NCBI RefSeq assembly: GCF_963675165.1
Contig: NC_087391.1
Location: 3,181,001-3,245,000, forward strand
Origin: Halichondria panicea
Taxonomy: Eukaryota > Porifera > Demospongiae > Suberitida > Halichondriidae
Direction: 5' to 3'
DNA: 64,000 bases
Made by a program: the position numbers and the translations under genes. The notes below the pieces were generated by a model. The model ran no database searches. It had not been told where the DNA came from and saw nothing but the letters and a program-made list of their open reading frames with translations. Below, piece by piece: positions 1 to 9,876 of the stretch (position 1 is the stretch's first letter; every line of letters begins with the position of its first letter).

Positions 1-363
1 CAAGGGTACATCTCATACAAGGGTGACAAAAAATTATGAATCGTGCAACCTTAGATGTATAGGCTTGCAATGGTGATCCTACAACAAAATGGGAGTTCAT
101 AAAAAGATTCAACTTTGGGCACAAGTTACAATGCATATCACAGGCGAGCATAACACAACCAGCATAACACAACCAGCAAGCCTATTATGTTGGGAAGAAA
201 TTGAAAAGGTCAGAACATTATTATGCAATCAACCTCTGTACATGTACACAGTGAGCGTAATGAGTAGTGAGCCTGAGTGAGCCTGATTGAGTAGTGAGCC
301 TAATTGAATTGTAACCTGGGAAGCAAGCAGAAACTTCACACAAGCCTAGGCTGATAATGTAAA

Positions 364-890
364 TTGTTAGCACGGTATAAAGTATCATGCCACAGGCACA
401 CACAGCACGGGCAGGCACGCACACACACACACGCACACACACACACACACACGCACACACAGCACGGGCGGGCACGCACACACACACACGCACACACACA
501 CACACACACGCACACACACGTGGGCACCAATAGTGAATACACACACATGTGCACATGTGCACACTAATACACACACCACAGACACAAATACAAATACACA
601 CAAGCGCGCGTGTGTGCACGTGTGGCGTGCACACACACACGTACACCCGCGCGGGCACACATACACTCGCGTGGGAACACATATCGCGTGGGAACACATA
701 TACCGACACACACACGCACGCGCACATAAAGATACATAAAGATACCGCGCACATAAAGATACACACACAAGTGCACACACACACACACACACACACACCA
801 GCACACCACACACACACACACACGAACACGCACATAAAGATACCGCGCACATAAAGATACACACACACACACACACGAACACGCACCATC
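364..890. repeat. CA/TG microsatellite with interrupted units
   Basis: The stretch is dominated by (CA)n on the + strand, interrupted by CACG, GCACGGGC and ATAAAGATAC units. Several longer units are duplicated in tandem (for example the CGCGTGGGAACACATAT block near 673-705, and ACATAAAGATACCGCGC-type blocks near 724-860). Long open frames on both strands here are Cys/Val or His/Thr dipeptide artefacts, not genes. A shorter GT tract occupies the equivalent place beside the second copy of the adjoining repeat at 32630-32680, so the microsatellite seems to travel with that repeat family. Confidence 0.9.
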
Positions 891-1000
891 ATCTCAACCA
901 ATCTGTTGGCCCAAACTTTCCGATGTCCAGCATTCTCACAGCTGATAACAGAATACATTGTGGATGAGACCAACAGATAGCTAAGCAAATCATGATAACC

Positions 1001-1675
1001 CCTTTACATTGCAACACTGCTGAGCGTACATATATAGGCTTCTGTATTTTAAACTCGGGCTTCAACACACTGCTGGAGCAAGTATACTTTACAAGCTACG
1101 TAGGTCAGCGTATAGTATTATCAGCTAGCTAATAATCATACGCACACAAAGCTTACTTCTAAAATAATCTCTCGCTCAGCCACGCTCTGTCCTTGGCTGG
1201 TTGACTCTTAGACTGTTCAGATAGAAGTAGCTTGAAGAGAACTGTTACTGTTACTAAGGGGTGCATGTTTCTTTGCCACATTTCTTTGCCACATTGAAAC
1301 AAATAAATTGAATATCAAACACTGTACACTACACTCTAAAAACAGGCTCTAAACTAACTCAGCTACTACACAAGTATACTTTACACACTCATAAGCTATC
1401 TAGGCAAGTGCATAAGCATATTAAATCAGCTCAAAGGCTTATGAAAGCTTATACTAGCTACATAATGCTTGCTACATAATGCTTGCTATATACGCACACA
1501 AAGCTTACCTCTGAAGTGATCCCTTGCTCTGGCCCTTGGCTGGTTGACTGTTTCGTTGGAAACCAGGAGATCCTGACACAGTACCTACAGTAGACTACTT
1601 TGCTAAGAAGTTTAATAAAGAAAACTGTCACTGTTTCCAAGTTATGCATCTTTCTTTGCTAGACAGTCGACCAGC
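1001..1675 (+). repeat. Dispersed repeat D, copy 1, made of two related units
   Basis: This block reappears in inverted orientation at about 32090-32551. Shared landmarks are CCTTTACATTGCAACAC, AAACTCGGGCTTCA, the CCTTGGCTGGTTGACT segment, and CTGTTACTGTTACTAAGGGG. Internally it holds two diverged units, about 1001-1340 and 1370-1670; each contains a CACACAAAGCTTAC and a TGGCTGGTTGACT segment. No coding function is recognised. Element E1 begins just after it. Confidence 0.75.
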
Positions 1676-1715
1676 AAATGGAATCGAGGGGTCCGACACT
1701 ATGAAAATTTGTGTA

Positions 1716-1882
1716 CAGGATTTTAAAATCTCGAGATTCGGGAGATTTTACAAGATTTTACGGATTTCAGAGATTTTGAAGATTTTAGAGATTTCAGAAG
1801 ATTTTGGAAGATTTCAATGATTTTAGAGATTTCAGAAGATTTTAGAAGATTTCAGAAGATTTCGAAATATTTCAGAATATTT
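1716..1882. repeat. Left subterminal AGATTTT array of E1
   Basis: Imperfect tandem copies of units such as AGATTTTAGAGATTTCAGA fill this stretch just inside the left terminal repeat of E1. Related AGATTTT units occur just inside the right end (8486-8566), in inverted register relative to the ends. Such subterminal arrays commonly serve as transposase binding regions in other DNA transposons; that role here is an inference. Confidence 0.7.
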
Positions 1883-2232
1883 CAAGGACTGCAGGGGCCC
1901 ATAACAGCTCTATAAAGTCTATATGCAACACATTGTTCATGTTGTTCCAGGTTTATACTGTTCTTCTACCAGCTGTCCTTCTTATAAATTCCAGCTCTTC
2001 CAAATTCTCCTGCATGACGTGCAGTGGATCTATAGCTAGCTAGCTAGTTATTTGGGTTTCACTATAGCTATAGTGAATCTATAATTATAAGTCTATAGCT
2101 ATATAGTATAGGTATAGCTTTATAATTATATATATAAATTATTATGTATAATTATTATGAATTTAAAGTATATATAGGGGGCATTGTGAAATGAAAATGC
2201 ATTGCATTGTGAATTGTAAATATACATAAAAA

Positions 2233-4090
2233 TTATACTCCTCTACAATTGTTACAGATCCATTTATTGTTTTTCTTCACTTCGAAAGCATTGACACACT
2301 TGAAGTGAAACCAGCCTCCCAGTTTACACCCGCTGCTCTCACACTCAACCATTTTTGAGCCATTATCAGGCAGTCTACAATAGCAATACAATTGAATCTC
2401 CACTATTTCCTTTGTTATCGCTAATCTGGCTGTTCTTTGTGAGTTAGTCGGAAAGGGTAAAGGGTGTCATGGTTGCTTGGTCAATGCATTTCAAGAATGC
2501 TCTCTCATTGCATTTTGTTTGAAATTGCAGTAGCAGGGGTTTAGGCCATGTGCTAAATGCGTAATGAAAGCGATAGCAAACAATCCACAGTCTGAAGCGC
2601 CTGATTGTTGTGCCACATTTGCTACAGCGACGGAAGCGACGGAAAGTTGTTGCTCTGAGTCTCTTGTTCCATTTGCTAGAAACTTGGCCAAAAGTGTTTG
2701 AGTGTCCATGCTTATTCCCCTATACAACGAGTCGTATACACATGCAGTGGGAATCAAATGTGTGGTACTGCACTGAAGTGTAGACAGAGCTATCCAATGG
2801 TTGCTAGAAACGTGCAAAATTTGTAGAGACTCCTGTGAGAGAAGACTGATATATTGCGACTGTTGTAACACAGAGCACCGTAGGCCATGCAGATGAGTGA
2901 ATTGCAAGTATTGGGCACAATTTACATGATTGTCGTTCAACCAGGCATTACGGCTTTGCAGAATACTGTGGTACTGTGGTCTTGGTAGTAGAGATGAAAA
3001 TGATCAATTTTCTTCCAGATAGTTGACTCGGATGAATCACTTGAGTCTGAAATGATAGTAATATCAGAATTTGTGCTTGTGTCGATGGTTACTGTCGAAC
3101 TGTTTATAAAACATTCACATTCTTTGGTCAGAACTAGTTTGTGGTGCTCAGGACTGAATTGAAGCAGAGTGCTTGGTGCTTGTTGAATTGTGCTGACTGC
3201 TTCATCAATAAGAGTGCAAACATACGTTGTGGTTGGTACGTATGTGTGTGTGATAGCAGGATTGTCAAACAACTTAAACAATCTGGTTGAATCTTTTTAC
3301 ACCTCAAACCATGAACACAACACACCAACGCTTGGTGATATCTCTGCTGTCGACCCCTGTCGACCCCTTGTATTGCTGAATCTTTTTTTTCTTATGGTTT
3401 AGGGCAAACTGCAATATCTTTCCAATAGACCACTTATGCTCACCAGCCATGAACACACAAACATCCCCTACGTGCATAACATTGGAGGTAGTTGGCAATT
3501 GGCTGTTTGTTACTGGTGACTTAGTTACAATTGTACTGCTTAAAGAGAAAGGTTGGTTGGTCCGTACTCTAAACAACCGATCAGAAGACACCCTTTCACC
3601 TTCTTGGAACAATGATATATACACCAGGGTGCACTTCTACGAACGGTTTTCGAGAAAGCAGTGCAGGTTTTTTCGTGGGGGTTCTGAACACATGTCTGGA
3701 AATTCAGGTGCTTGTATTGGTCCGTATGTTGAGATGGTGTTAGAAGTTGAGGTTTTAGTGGTTTTAGTGAGATGTCTATGAAGGGTATCTAGCTTATCTT
3801 TCAAATCTGAAGTTATCAGTTGGTTCTTAGACAAATTTTCTACATCTTCCCTAACATGGCTGGAGTCAGTATCCAGACACATTTCTTGAATTAAGCTGGA
3901 TTCAGACCGTTTTTCCAATTCATCATCGGAGCTGTCCTCAGAGTCACCAAAGACGACGTCAATATCATCAATCACATCTGCCTGATCCTCCCACTGCTTA
4001 TGTTCAATCAACAGATCTGCCATTCCCAGTTTCTCAATTCTCCCACGTGCCAATATTTTTGCTCTCTGAACAGCATCGGCAATGTCAGAG
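2233..4090 (-). pseudogene. Ulp1-type (C48) protease with C-terminal PHD finger, broken
   Basis: Reading from 4090 down, the frame opens with an acidic, Ser-rich region (about 4053-3640). It then meets an in-frame stop at 3637-3639 and continues in the same frame to 3304. After further low-complexity sequence a frameshift near 2940-2955 leads into the protease core. That core begins with WLNDNHVNCAQ, a typical Ulp1 entry motif, and continues with the catalytic His (NHWIAL), Asp (VYDSL), Gln (QQSG) and Cys (SDCGLFAIA; Cys codon 2587-2589). Past 2491, after more frameshifts, comes a Cys-rich PHD-like finger: CYCRLPDNG, MVEC, GWFHFKCV, KWICNNC, ending at a stop at 2233-2235. Ulp1 proteases cleave SUMO-type conjugates, and such domains recur in several transposon groups. 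The gene points away from the HECT gene; only about 10 bp separate them near 4090, possibly a deletion junction. No intact frame remains. Confidence 0.7.
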
Positions 4091-4097
4091 TCTCATG

Positions 4098-5553
4098 TCC
4101 TAATCCATCACCACCACCCTTTTCTCCTTTGACCCCGGTTGATGAAGGGTGAGTTGCCAAACATTTTTATTACCATCACATGACTGTACTTTGTTAATTT
4201 CAGTGGAGAACAAGAGCTGTCTGTATTATTGAATGAGCTATATGTTAAGAATCTGCCAGTAGACCGGCTACTATCAGTCAATTGTCAACGAATTGTTGTT
4301 CGTCGCAAACACCTTCTGTTCGATGCAATGAAATACTTAAAAGTGACGTTTGTTGGAGAGCCTGCAGTTGACGATGGAGGGCCTCTTCGAGAGTTCTTCC
4401 ATCTCCTTGTAAAGAATTTATCCGAAGAAAACAAGCTGTTGTGTGGGCCTTATGATTGTCGAACGCCACGGAAGAACATCGTCGAGTTCCAGAAGAACTC
4501 TTTCTTTCAACTTGGGAAAATGATAGCTATGTCTCTTGTACATGGAGGTCTCTTGTACATGGAGGACCAGCCCCACATTTCTTCTCTCCTGCTGTGGCTG
4601 ACTTCATCTGTTATGGGATGTTCAAAGTTTACGCTTCCATTTCATTGTTATAATTATGCAATGCACCTATCAAATTTGGCCGTGAGCATTAATTAGGAAT
4701 GTTAATGTGTCATTGCCTAAATCTGAGCAGCTTATGTAATTAGTGGTTGTGGGGTTATTTAAATTCTGAACTTTAATGATGTTGAGTCATTGCACTTTAT
4801 AATTATTATAGCTGCAGAATTGTGCAACTGTGGACGAAGTGAGAGAGCTTCTGGATAGTGACAAGATGGGGTTTCGTTTTTCAATTGGTGTCTCTATCAA
4901 TTGGTGTCTCTATGCCAAGCTCATTGGTCCACTTCAACGATCGAGAGGCTATTATACGATCAGTGGCCACTCACTACTCTGTGCTGTCCGTGAAGGCAGA
5001 GCTTGACCAATTTCTCGATTGCTTCAAAGCTATGGGTGTTCTAGATCTATTTAGATCAAGACCGAACCAAATGAGACCTCTGTTGATTTCCGAGCCACAT
5101 GTCGATCTCACATCGGATTACATGATCTATTTGTTCAAGACTTGTCTCTCTCCATTGGGGAGTAATCAGAGAGAAGCTGAGGATGCTAGCATCTTGAAAT
5201 GGATCAACTATATTCAGATGATCGAAGGTTAGAATGAAAACAATAATAATTATGTTCCAATTTCATTTGTACTCTACAGATAATAATGGCAAAGTACAAG
5301 GTGAATCTCCCGATGGAGAACAGAGCCAATTTCTCGTGTCCTATGAAGTCGTTTGCCACAGGGTGTACCACCAGCTGGTTTCAGGATAGAGCCCTCTCTA
5401 AGATTCCAGTCATCAAGCCCCTATCCTACAGTCAACACCTGTACCAACACTATCCACCTTCCATTAACAAATCGTGGTTCCGATTCTTTCAATGTCTTTG
5501 CATATTGCATGTCCTCTGGCATCCTCAATAGTGCTGGATTTGGAAAAGTTTAA
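4098..5553 (+). pseudogene. HECT-domain E3 ubiquitin ligase of E1, broken
   Basis: An upstream exon (PPPFSPLTPVDEG) ends at 4148 with donor GTGAGT and rejoins at 4204. It continues into the HECT N-lobe: VVRRKHLLFDAMKYLK, VTFVGEPAVDDGGPLREFF. A 17-bp tandem duplication (4531-4547 and 4548-4564) shifts the frame before GGPAPHFFSPAVADFI. A second exon from about 4811 reads ATVDEVRELLDSDKMGFRFS and then hits a 16-bp tandem duplication (4881-4896 and 4897-4912), another frameshift. After it come AELDQF and the helical region to 5228. A last exon from about 5281 holds the C-lobe, PPAGFRIEPSLRF, YPTVNTCTNTIHLPL with the catalytic Cys at 5440-5442, and ends GILNSAGFGKV with stop at 5551-5553. Organisation and exon borders match the intact HECT gene of E2. 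Removing the two duplications would restore the local frame, so the damage looks recent. Confidence 0.75.
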
Positions 5554-5767
5554 TACCAAGACACTGACATTGTTTATTACGATATCTCTATAATATATAT
5601 TTTTCCATGCAAATTCATGATTATTCACAATAATTATTGGAAGTTAATTAAGTTTCATGACCACAAAACTGACTAAAAATGACAACTAGCACAAGTGTTT
5701 GATAAATGTTGCCCTACTTTACTACAAACTTCTCGGTATATATCACATCCAAAATCAGTGCTTTCTC

Positions 5768-6814
5768 TTAAGCAATCAATAGTTCGTACAATCCGTTTAA
5801 GGTGTGAGCAAGGGATGAATGACAACCGTGGCACACGTACATGGTCACGTGGTGGGTGACTGCACACTCAGACGTACCGGTGTTATGAATCATGTTCTGC
5901 TCGAGTGCACCTTGAATAAATAACTGGTTTGGAGTCATGTTTCGAGCACTTGCAACGGGATGGTTGTTCCAGCTTTCTACAAAACAATCTAGGGATTTAT
6001 TAATGCGTTTAAGGTACACAAAGCGCAGACAGTACAGGTTGATTTCATTCAGGCAATCTATATAGTACATTCTATATAGTACATTCTCGTCTTCCAGTTT
6101 ATAGAAGATGTGGTAAAAAATAGACGCAACACAACGGAAAACATCTCGCCATAATCTTTCAATGCGCTGGTTGTGTGTTGACGAACCAGTAATGATTGAA
6201 GATGAATCACAATGTTGTTCTACCATATAGCGCCAAACATCTACGTTTTCTCCACCCAAGTCTGATCTTATCCTAGTTGGCAATCCATGTCTTTCTACAG
6301 CATCTCGAAAGGCACCCAATACAGTTTCCGCACGGTTATTGTCACTGCAACGTAGAAACACCACAGTACGTGAGTAACCATCGATCCCACCGTCGATCCC
6401 ACCGTGAGTTACCAACCCCCACCTGATCAATTTATGGTGTCCATCAACATGCCAGACTGTGTTGGGCCCATCTGCATGATACACCCGGCATCTTATTGTA
6501 ATGCTCCTTCTAATTGGCTGTATTAATAGGGTCAACTCGATGAATCGATCCTCGTAACCGTGCTCTTTGTACAATTACCTCGTCTGGCAAGGTTACATCC
6601 GTTCCCCGTCGTTTGGATGAGCCTGTTTAATATTTTCAATGGATTCATCCAATTGTTCATCAGTAATGTCACTGTAAGAAACATGGTTCGGAACACCCTC
6701 CTCATTCAGTCTCCTATACAGAGTTGAGCGACTTATTTGCAGTAATTGTGCAATCTTGGTCCAGGTGAAACTCATTCCCCTTAAAAATTCCACATCATCC
6801 AAATTCCACATCAT
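5768..6814 (-). pseudogene. rve-type D,D-E integrase/transposase of E1, broken
   Basis: The 73-codon N-terminal part (6814-6593) is a helix-turn-helix: FTWTKIAQLLQISRSTLYRR. After an in-frame stop and a garbled stretch (about 6593-6530) the same frame resumes and runs to 5768. It carries the first Asp in VWHVDGHHKLIRWG, the second in RSDLGGENVDVW, and the Glu in THNQRIERLWRDVF, followed by conserved C-terminal sequence (FVYLKRINKSLD, NMTPNQLFIQGAL). A 12-bp tandem duplication (6381-6392 and 6393-6404) inserts four extra residues, giving HGGIDGGIDGYSR where the E2 copy has HGGIDGYSR. The gene converges on the HECT gene, as in E2. It is clearly homologous to the E2 integrase but diverged and inactivated. 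Confidence 0.75.
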
Positions 6815-6914
6815 CCATGTTCAATGGGATTGACGGGCGACCAGCAGACCTGGATAAAATAAACCTGGATAAAATAAACATTATTAATTGTAACTTAACA
6901 TCTTATGACATTTA

Positions 6915-7539
6915 GACTGGAAACCATTCTTGGGGAGAGAGTTGTTGTCCCGTTGGAATGCAAAATGCAATTAGAACAAACCACAAAATGCGTAGGCGTG
7001 GGTGATATTACTTAACAGACCGCTAGTGATGTACGTATACTGAAGACCGATAATATTTTGCGCAGTAATATACTTAATACATGGACGGTGGCACATAAGT
7101 ATAAATATTTGTGACGTATTCTTGTGGGAGTGTGGTTTCGTCTAAATGACGATAAGATATGCAAAAGTAGTTTGGAAGCCCCTTAATGGTCTCATAATTC
7201 AGAGTTCATATTTACAAGCCTTGCTGTTAGACGCTGTTAGACTGGACACCACTCCCCTTCACTGCGCTCTGGGGACTGGCAAGCTGCCGTGTTTGAGTTG
7301 TCCCCCCAGTGCGTGAAGAATCTCACGCTCCCACAAGGATGCAAACGTCACAAATACTCATGTGCCAACCACCACCGCCCACAATATTATTGGCCTCGAG
7401 TATAAGTACATCACTGGCGGTCTGTTCTCGAGGCTGAAGCAATATCACCCACGCATTACGCCTTTTATGGTTTGTTCTAAAACAACTCTAACACATACAG
7501 TCACATACAGAGCGTAGTGAAGGGGGTGGTTTTCCAGTC
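6915..7539. mobile_element. Foldback MITE with TA target duplication inside E1
   Basis: The left end reads GACTGGAAACCATTC and the right end ends GGTTTTCCAGTC, its near reverse complement. TA flanks both sides (6913-6914 and 7540-7541). The two halves are imperfect inverted copies over roughly 240 bp; shared landmarks are GCGTGGGTGATATT, AACAGACCGC, GATGTAC, GGCACAT and TTGTGGGAG. A further related end-like stretch, AGACTGGACACC, lies inside near 7231. No coding sequence. TA flanks and foldback structure suggest a Tc1/mariner-type non-autonomous element. Confidence 0.65.
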
Positions 7540-7861
7540 TACCATACCTTGCTGTCACTACTTGCTCACAGATAAATGATAAATGCATGTAGTCTGGCCA
7601 CACCCTTCCCAATAGTACAGTCAGTCATATAATTTACCTTTCTTCAAATTTACCTTTCTTCATCAGAATCCTCACTATGACAGTGTGGAGTTACTCCTTC
7701 TTCCGACAAAGCAGTCATTATCGCCTCGTAAAAAGTTTGTTCCAGCTCCTCTTCAGACATAGATGTCGTTGCCATTGTTTAACAATAAAATTATCAGCCC
7801 ATGTGGAGTTATGGTCGTCAAAGATACAAGTAAACTTCAATCTAGTAAGGTCGAAGTTGTG

Positions 7862-8300
7862 CTTTTTACTAAACATCACTGTGTAAACATCACTTTTTAG
7901 TAAATATCACTGCTTTTTACTAAACATCACTGCTTTTTAGTAAATATCACTGCTTTTTACTAAACATCACTGCTTTTTAGTAAATATCACTGCTTTTTAA
8001 CTAAACATCACTGCTTTTTAGTAAATATCACTGCTTTTTACTAAACATCACTGCTTTTTAGTAAACATCACTGCTTTTTACTAAATATCACTGCTTTTTA
8101 CTAAATATCACTTGTAAACATCATTTTTACTAATATCACTGCTTTTTAGTAAACATCACTGCTTTTTACTAAATATCACTGCAATATCACTGCTTTTTAG
8201 TAAACATCACTGCTTTTTACTAAATATCACTGCTTTTTACTAAATATCACTGCTTTTTAGTAAACATCACTGCTTTTTACTAAAATTAATATCACTGCAG
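7862..8300. repeat. Minisatellite of about 20-21 bp units (E1 interior)
   Basis: Alternating units of the form TAAACATCACTGCTTTTTAG and TAAATATCACTGCTTTTTAC are repeated about twenty times with occasional indels. Units are adjacent, without unique spacers, so this is not a CRISPR array. It lies inside E1 near its right end, comparable in position to the minisatellite arms of E2 but unrelated in sequence. Confidence 0.9.
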
Positions 8301-8479
8301 TGCAATGCACTGCTTTTATAACACTGATGTTTAGTAAATATCCGTGGCTCGAGGAATAGCGCCTTCTCGTGGACAATGTTCCTTAAAAAAGGATTTTGAT
8401 ACAAACGGCACTCCATACTCGAGACCATTGCAGCTGAATGCTGTAACGTAAGCAAGATTTACGGAGATGGAAACATAGA

Positions 8480-8568
8480 TTACGGATTATAGGGAGAGAT
8501 TTTAAGAGATTTTGCGAGATTTTAAGATTTTAAGGAGATTTTGCCCACAGGCGTACAAGATTTTAAGG
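8480..8568. repeat. Right subterminal AGATTTT array of E1
   Basis: Units GAGATTTTAAGAGATTTTGCGAG and similar precede the right terminal repeat of E1. They mirror the left array (1716-1882) and help to fix the element boundary. Confidence 0.65.
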
Positions 8569-8941
8569 AGTGGCGGACCCCTCGAAATGGAATAATTGCG
8601 AGGTTTTTATTTTCCAATTTTCCAGCAAATGGGCGTGTCCGGAAACAAGGTGCCATGAGGAATGGTGATTAATGGTGATTAACAGGGGGTTTCCATATGC
8701 TGACTTGGCACTTTCGATTTATGATCGCCCTCTATATATTTTCTTGTGCTCCTAATCAGGAGCACAAGCTAAGAGGCCCTCTGGAGTGCACAGAATTTAT
8801 TGTATGTAAGCCAATCCTATTAAATACATCATACATCATGGCTGAGTTAGTGGTTCATAATAATATTATGGTTTCAGTGTTGATCATCTTGCATGTTGCA
8901 ACATTTGCTCTTTCATTGATCATACCACAGTCATGGTACAG

Positions 8942-9871
8942 CAGGGGCGATCCTAGGATTCAGTAAATGGGGGTGCTCATTGCGCGCAAAGCGCGCTGCA
9001 AAAATTAGACCACGCCCACTTCCGGGGTCACGCCCCTTTTGTCGGCAACGCCCACTGTTTTCTAGATGGTGCACAGCCGGCCACAGTACTGACAGTATTT
9101 TACAGTGCCATCATTACAGTGCCATCAGCAAGTCAAGAATGTTTACGACCAGAAGCTCAATTCGCCTGGGATGGCAAACTCTAGCCAACTCTTCTTAAGG
9201 TATGTCAAATGTCAATGCAATCATGCCTAGTCTCTGTGTAAATGTAGAAGTTAAGTGATGATAAACGTTTGTTCCTTTGCTTGATCTGACGACAGTCTTG
9301 ATTCTTTTCTTTTCAGGCCACTAAAAGATTGATCAGCTTACCAGGAGGTGACAGGCAGCGTACAAAGTATGACCACCAGTACGTACCTTGATGTTGAGGA
9401 AAAGAGACTTTGTAGTTTACATTGCAAACATTGATTATTATTATAATTTATTGTACATACATAATTATAGGCTTAATTATAATTATAATTATACTATACA
9501 TTCATGTACCTGGATCCAAGAACCTTGTTGTGCTGCATGTTGTGAGGCAAGCTCAAGTGTTTGATACAGCAAACCACTTCCTGCTGCCTAGCCTTATTAT
9601 TGAGCCCCTCCCCACTCTTTATTAGTTCCCATGGATATCCCAGTAACGATCGAAGAAAAGTAAGTTTTTTAGGCTAGCTAGCTAGATTAAAGTTATTGTA
9701 ACTATCACTATTAAGCTGTAGATAGCTGCAGTAAGTGTAGCTTCCTTCTAGCCAGCCAGTGATGGTTGAACTATCTACTTGAGCTTCTCTGAGTCTGGAT
9801 AGGGTGCTGGAGCACCAGAGCCTGGATGGGGGTGCTGGAGCACCCTAAGCACCACCCTGTGTACGCCCCTG
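8942..9871. mobile_element. Candidate hAT-like non-autonomous element
   Basis: The left end begins CAGGGGCGATCC and the right end finishes GTACGCCCCTG, giving an 8-bp terminal inverted repeat CAGGGGCG. The 5-bp sequence TACAG flanks both ends (8937-8941 and 9872-9876). CAGGGGCG-type ends are typical of hAT-related elements, but those normally make 8-bp duplications and I can match only five bases, so the class is tentative. The interior has a palindromic GCGCGCAAAGCGCGC near 8979 and duplicated GGGTGCTGGAGCACC segments near the right end (9799-9845). No recognisable transposase. Confidence 0.5.
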
Positions 9872-9876
9872 TACAG

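Larger units (their letters stand above)
1685..8584. mobile_element. Element E1: degenerate transposon with HECT, Ulp1-PHD and integrase genes
   Basis: The ends are inverted repeats. The left end reads CGAGGGGTCCGACACT at 1685, and the right end at 8569-8584 is its reverse complement with one mismatch. A 9-bp direct repeat, AAATGGAAT, abuts both ends (1676-1684 and 8585-8593), as expected for a target-site duplication. Inside both ends lie arrays of short GATTTT/AGATTTC units. The interior holds a minus-strand Ulp1-like protease with PHD finger, a plus-strand HECT domain, and a minus-strand D,D-E integrase convergent with the HECT gene. All three carry frameshifts or stops, so the copy looks dead. 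A foldback MITE (6915-7539) and a minisatellite (7862-8300) are also inside. Superfamily is not certain: an rve-type integrase with a 9-bp duplication is an unusual combination. Confidence 0.75.

Noticed and set aside
221-988. Long open frames on both strands rich in Cys-Val or His-Thr
   Set aside because: They are translations of the CA/TG microsatellite; no non-repeat coding signal remains.
7862-8300. Possible CRISPR array
   Set aside because: Units are directly adjacent with no unique spacers, and the genome is eukaryotic.
1671-8642. CCAGCAAATGG at 1671-1681 and CCAGCAAATGGG at 8631-8642 as longer flanking duplication of E1
   Set aside because: The right copy lies 46 bp beyond the element end, while the 9-bp AAATGGAAT repeat abuts both termini exactly and is the simpler target duplication.
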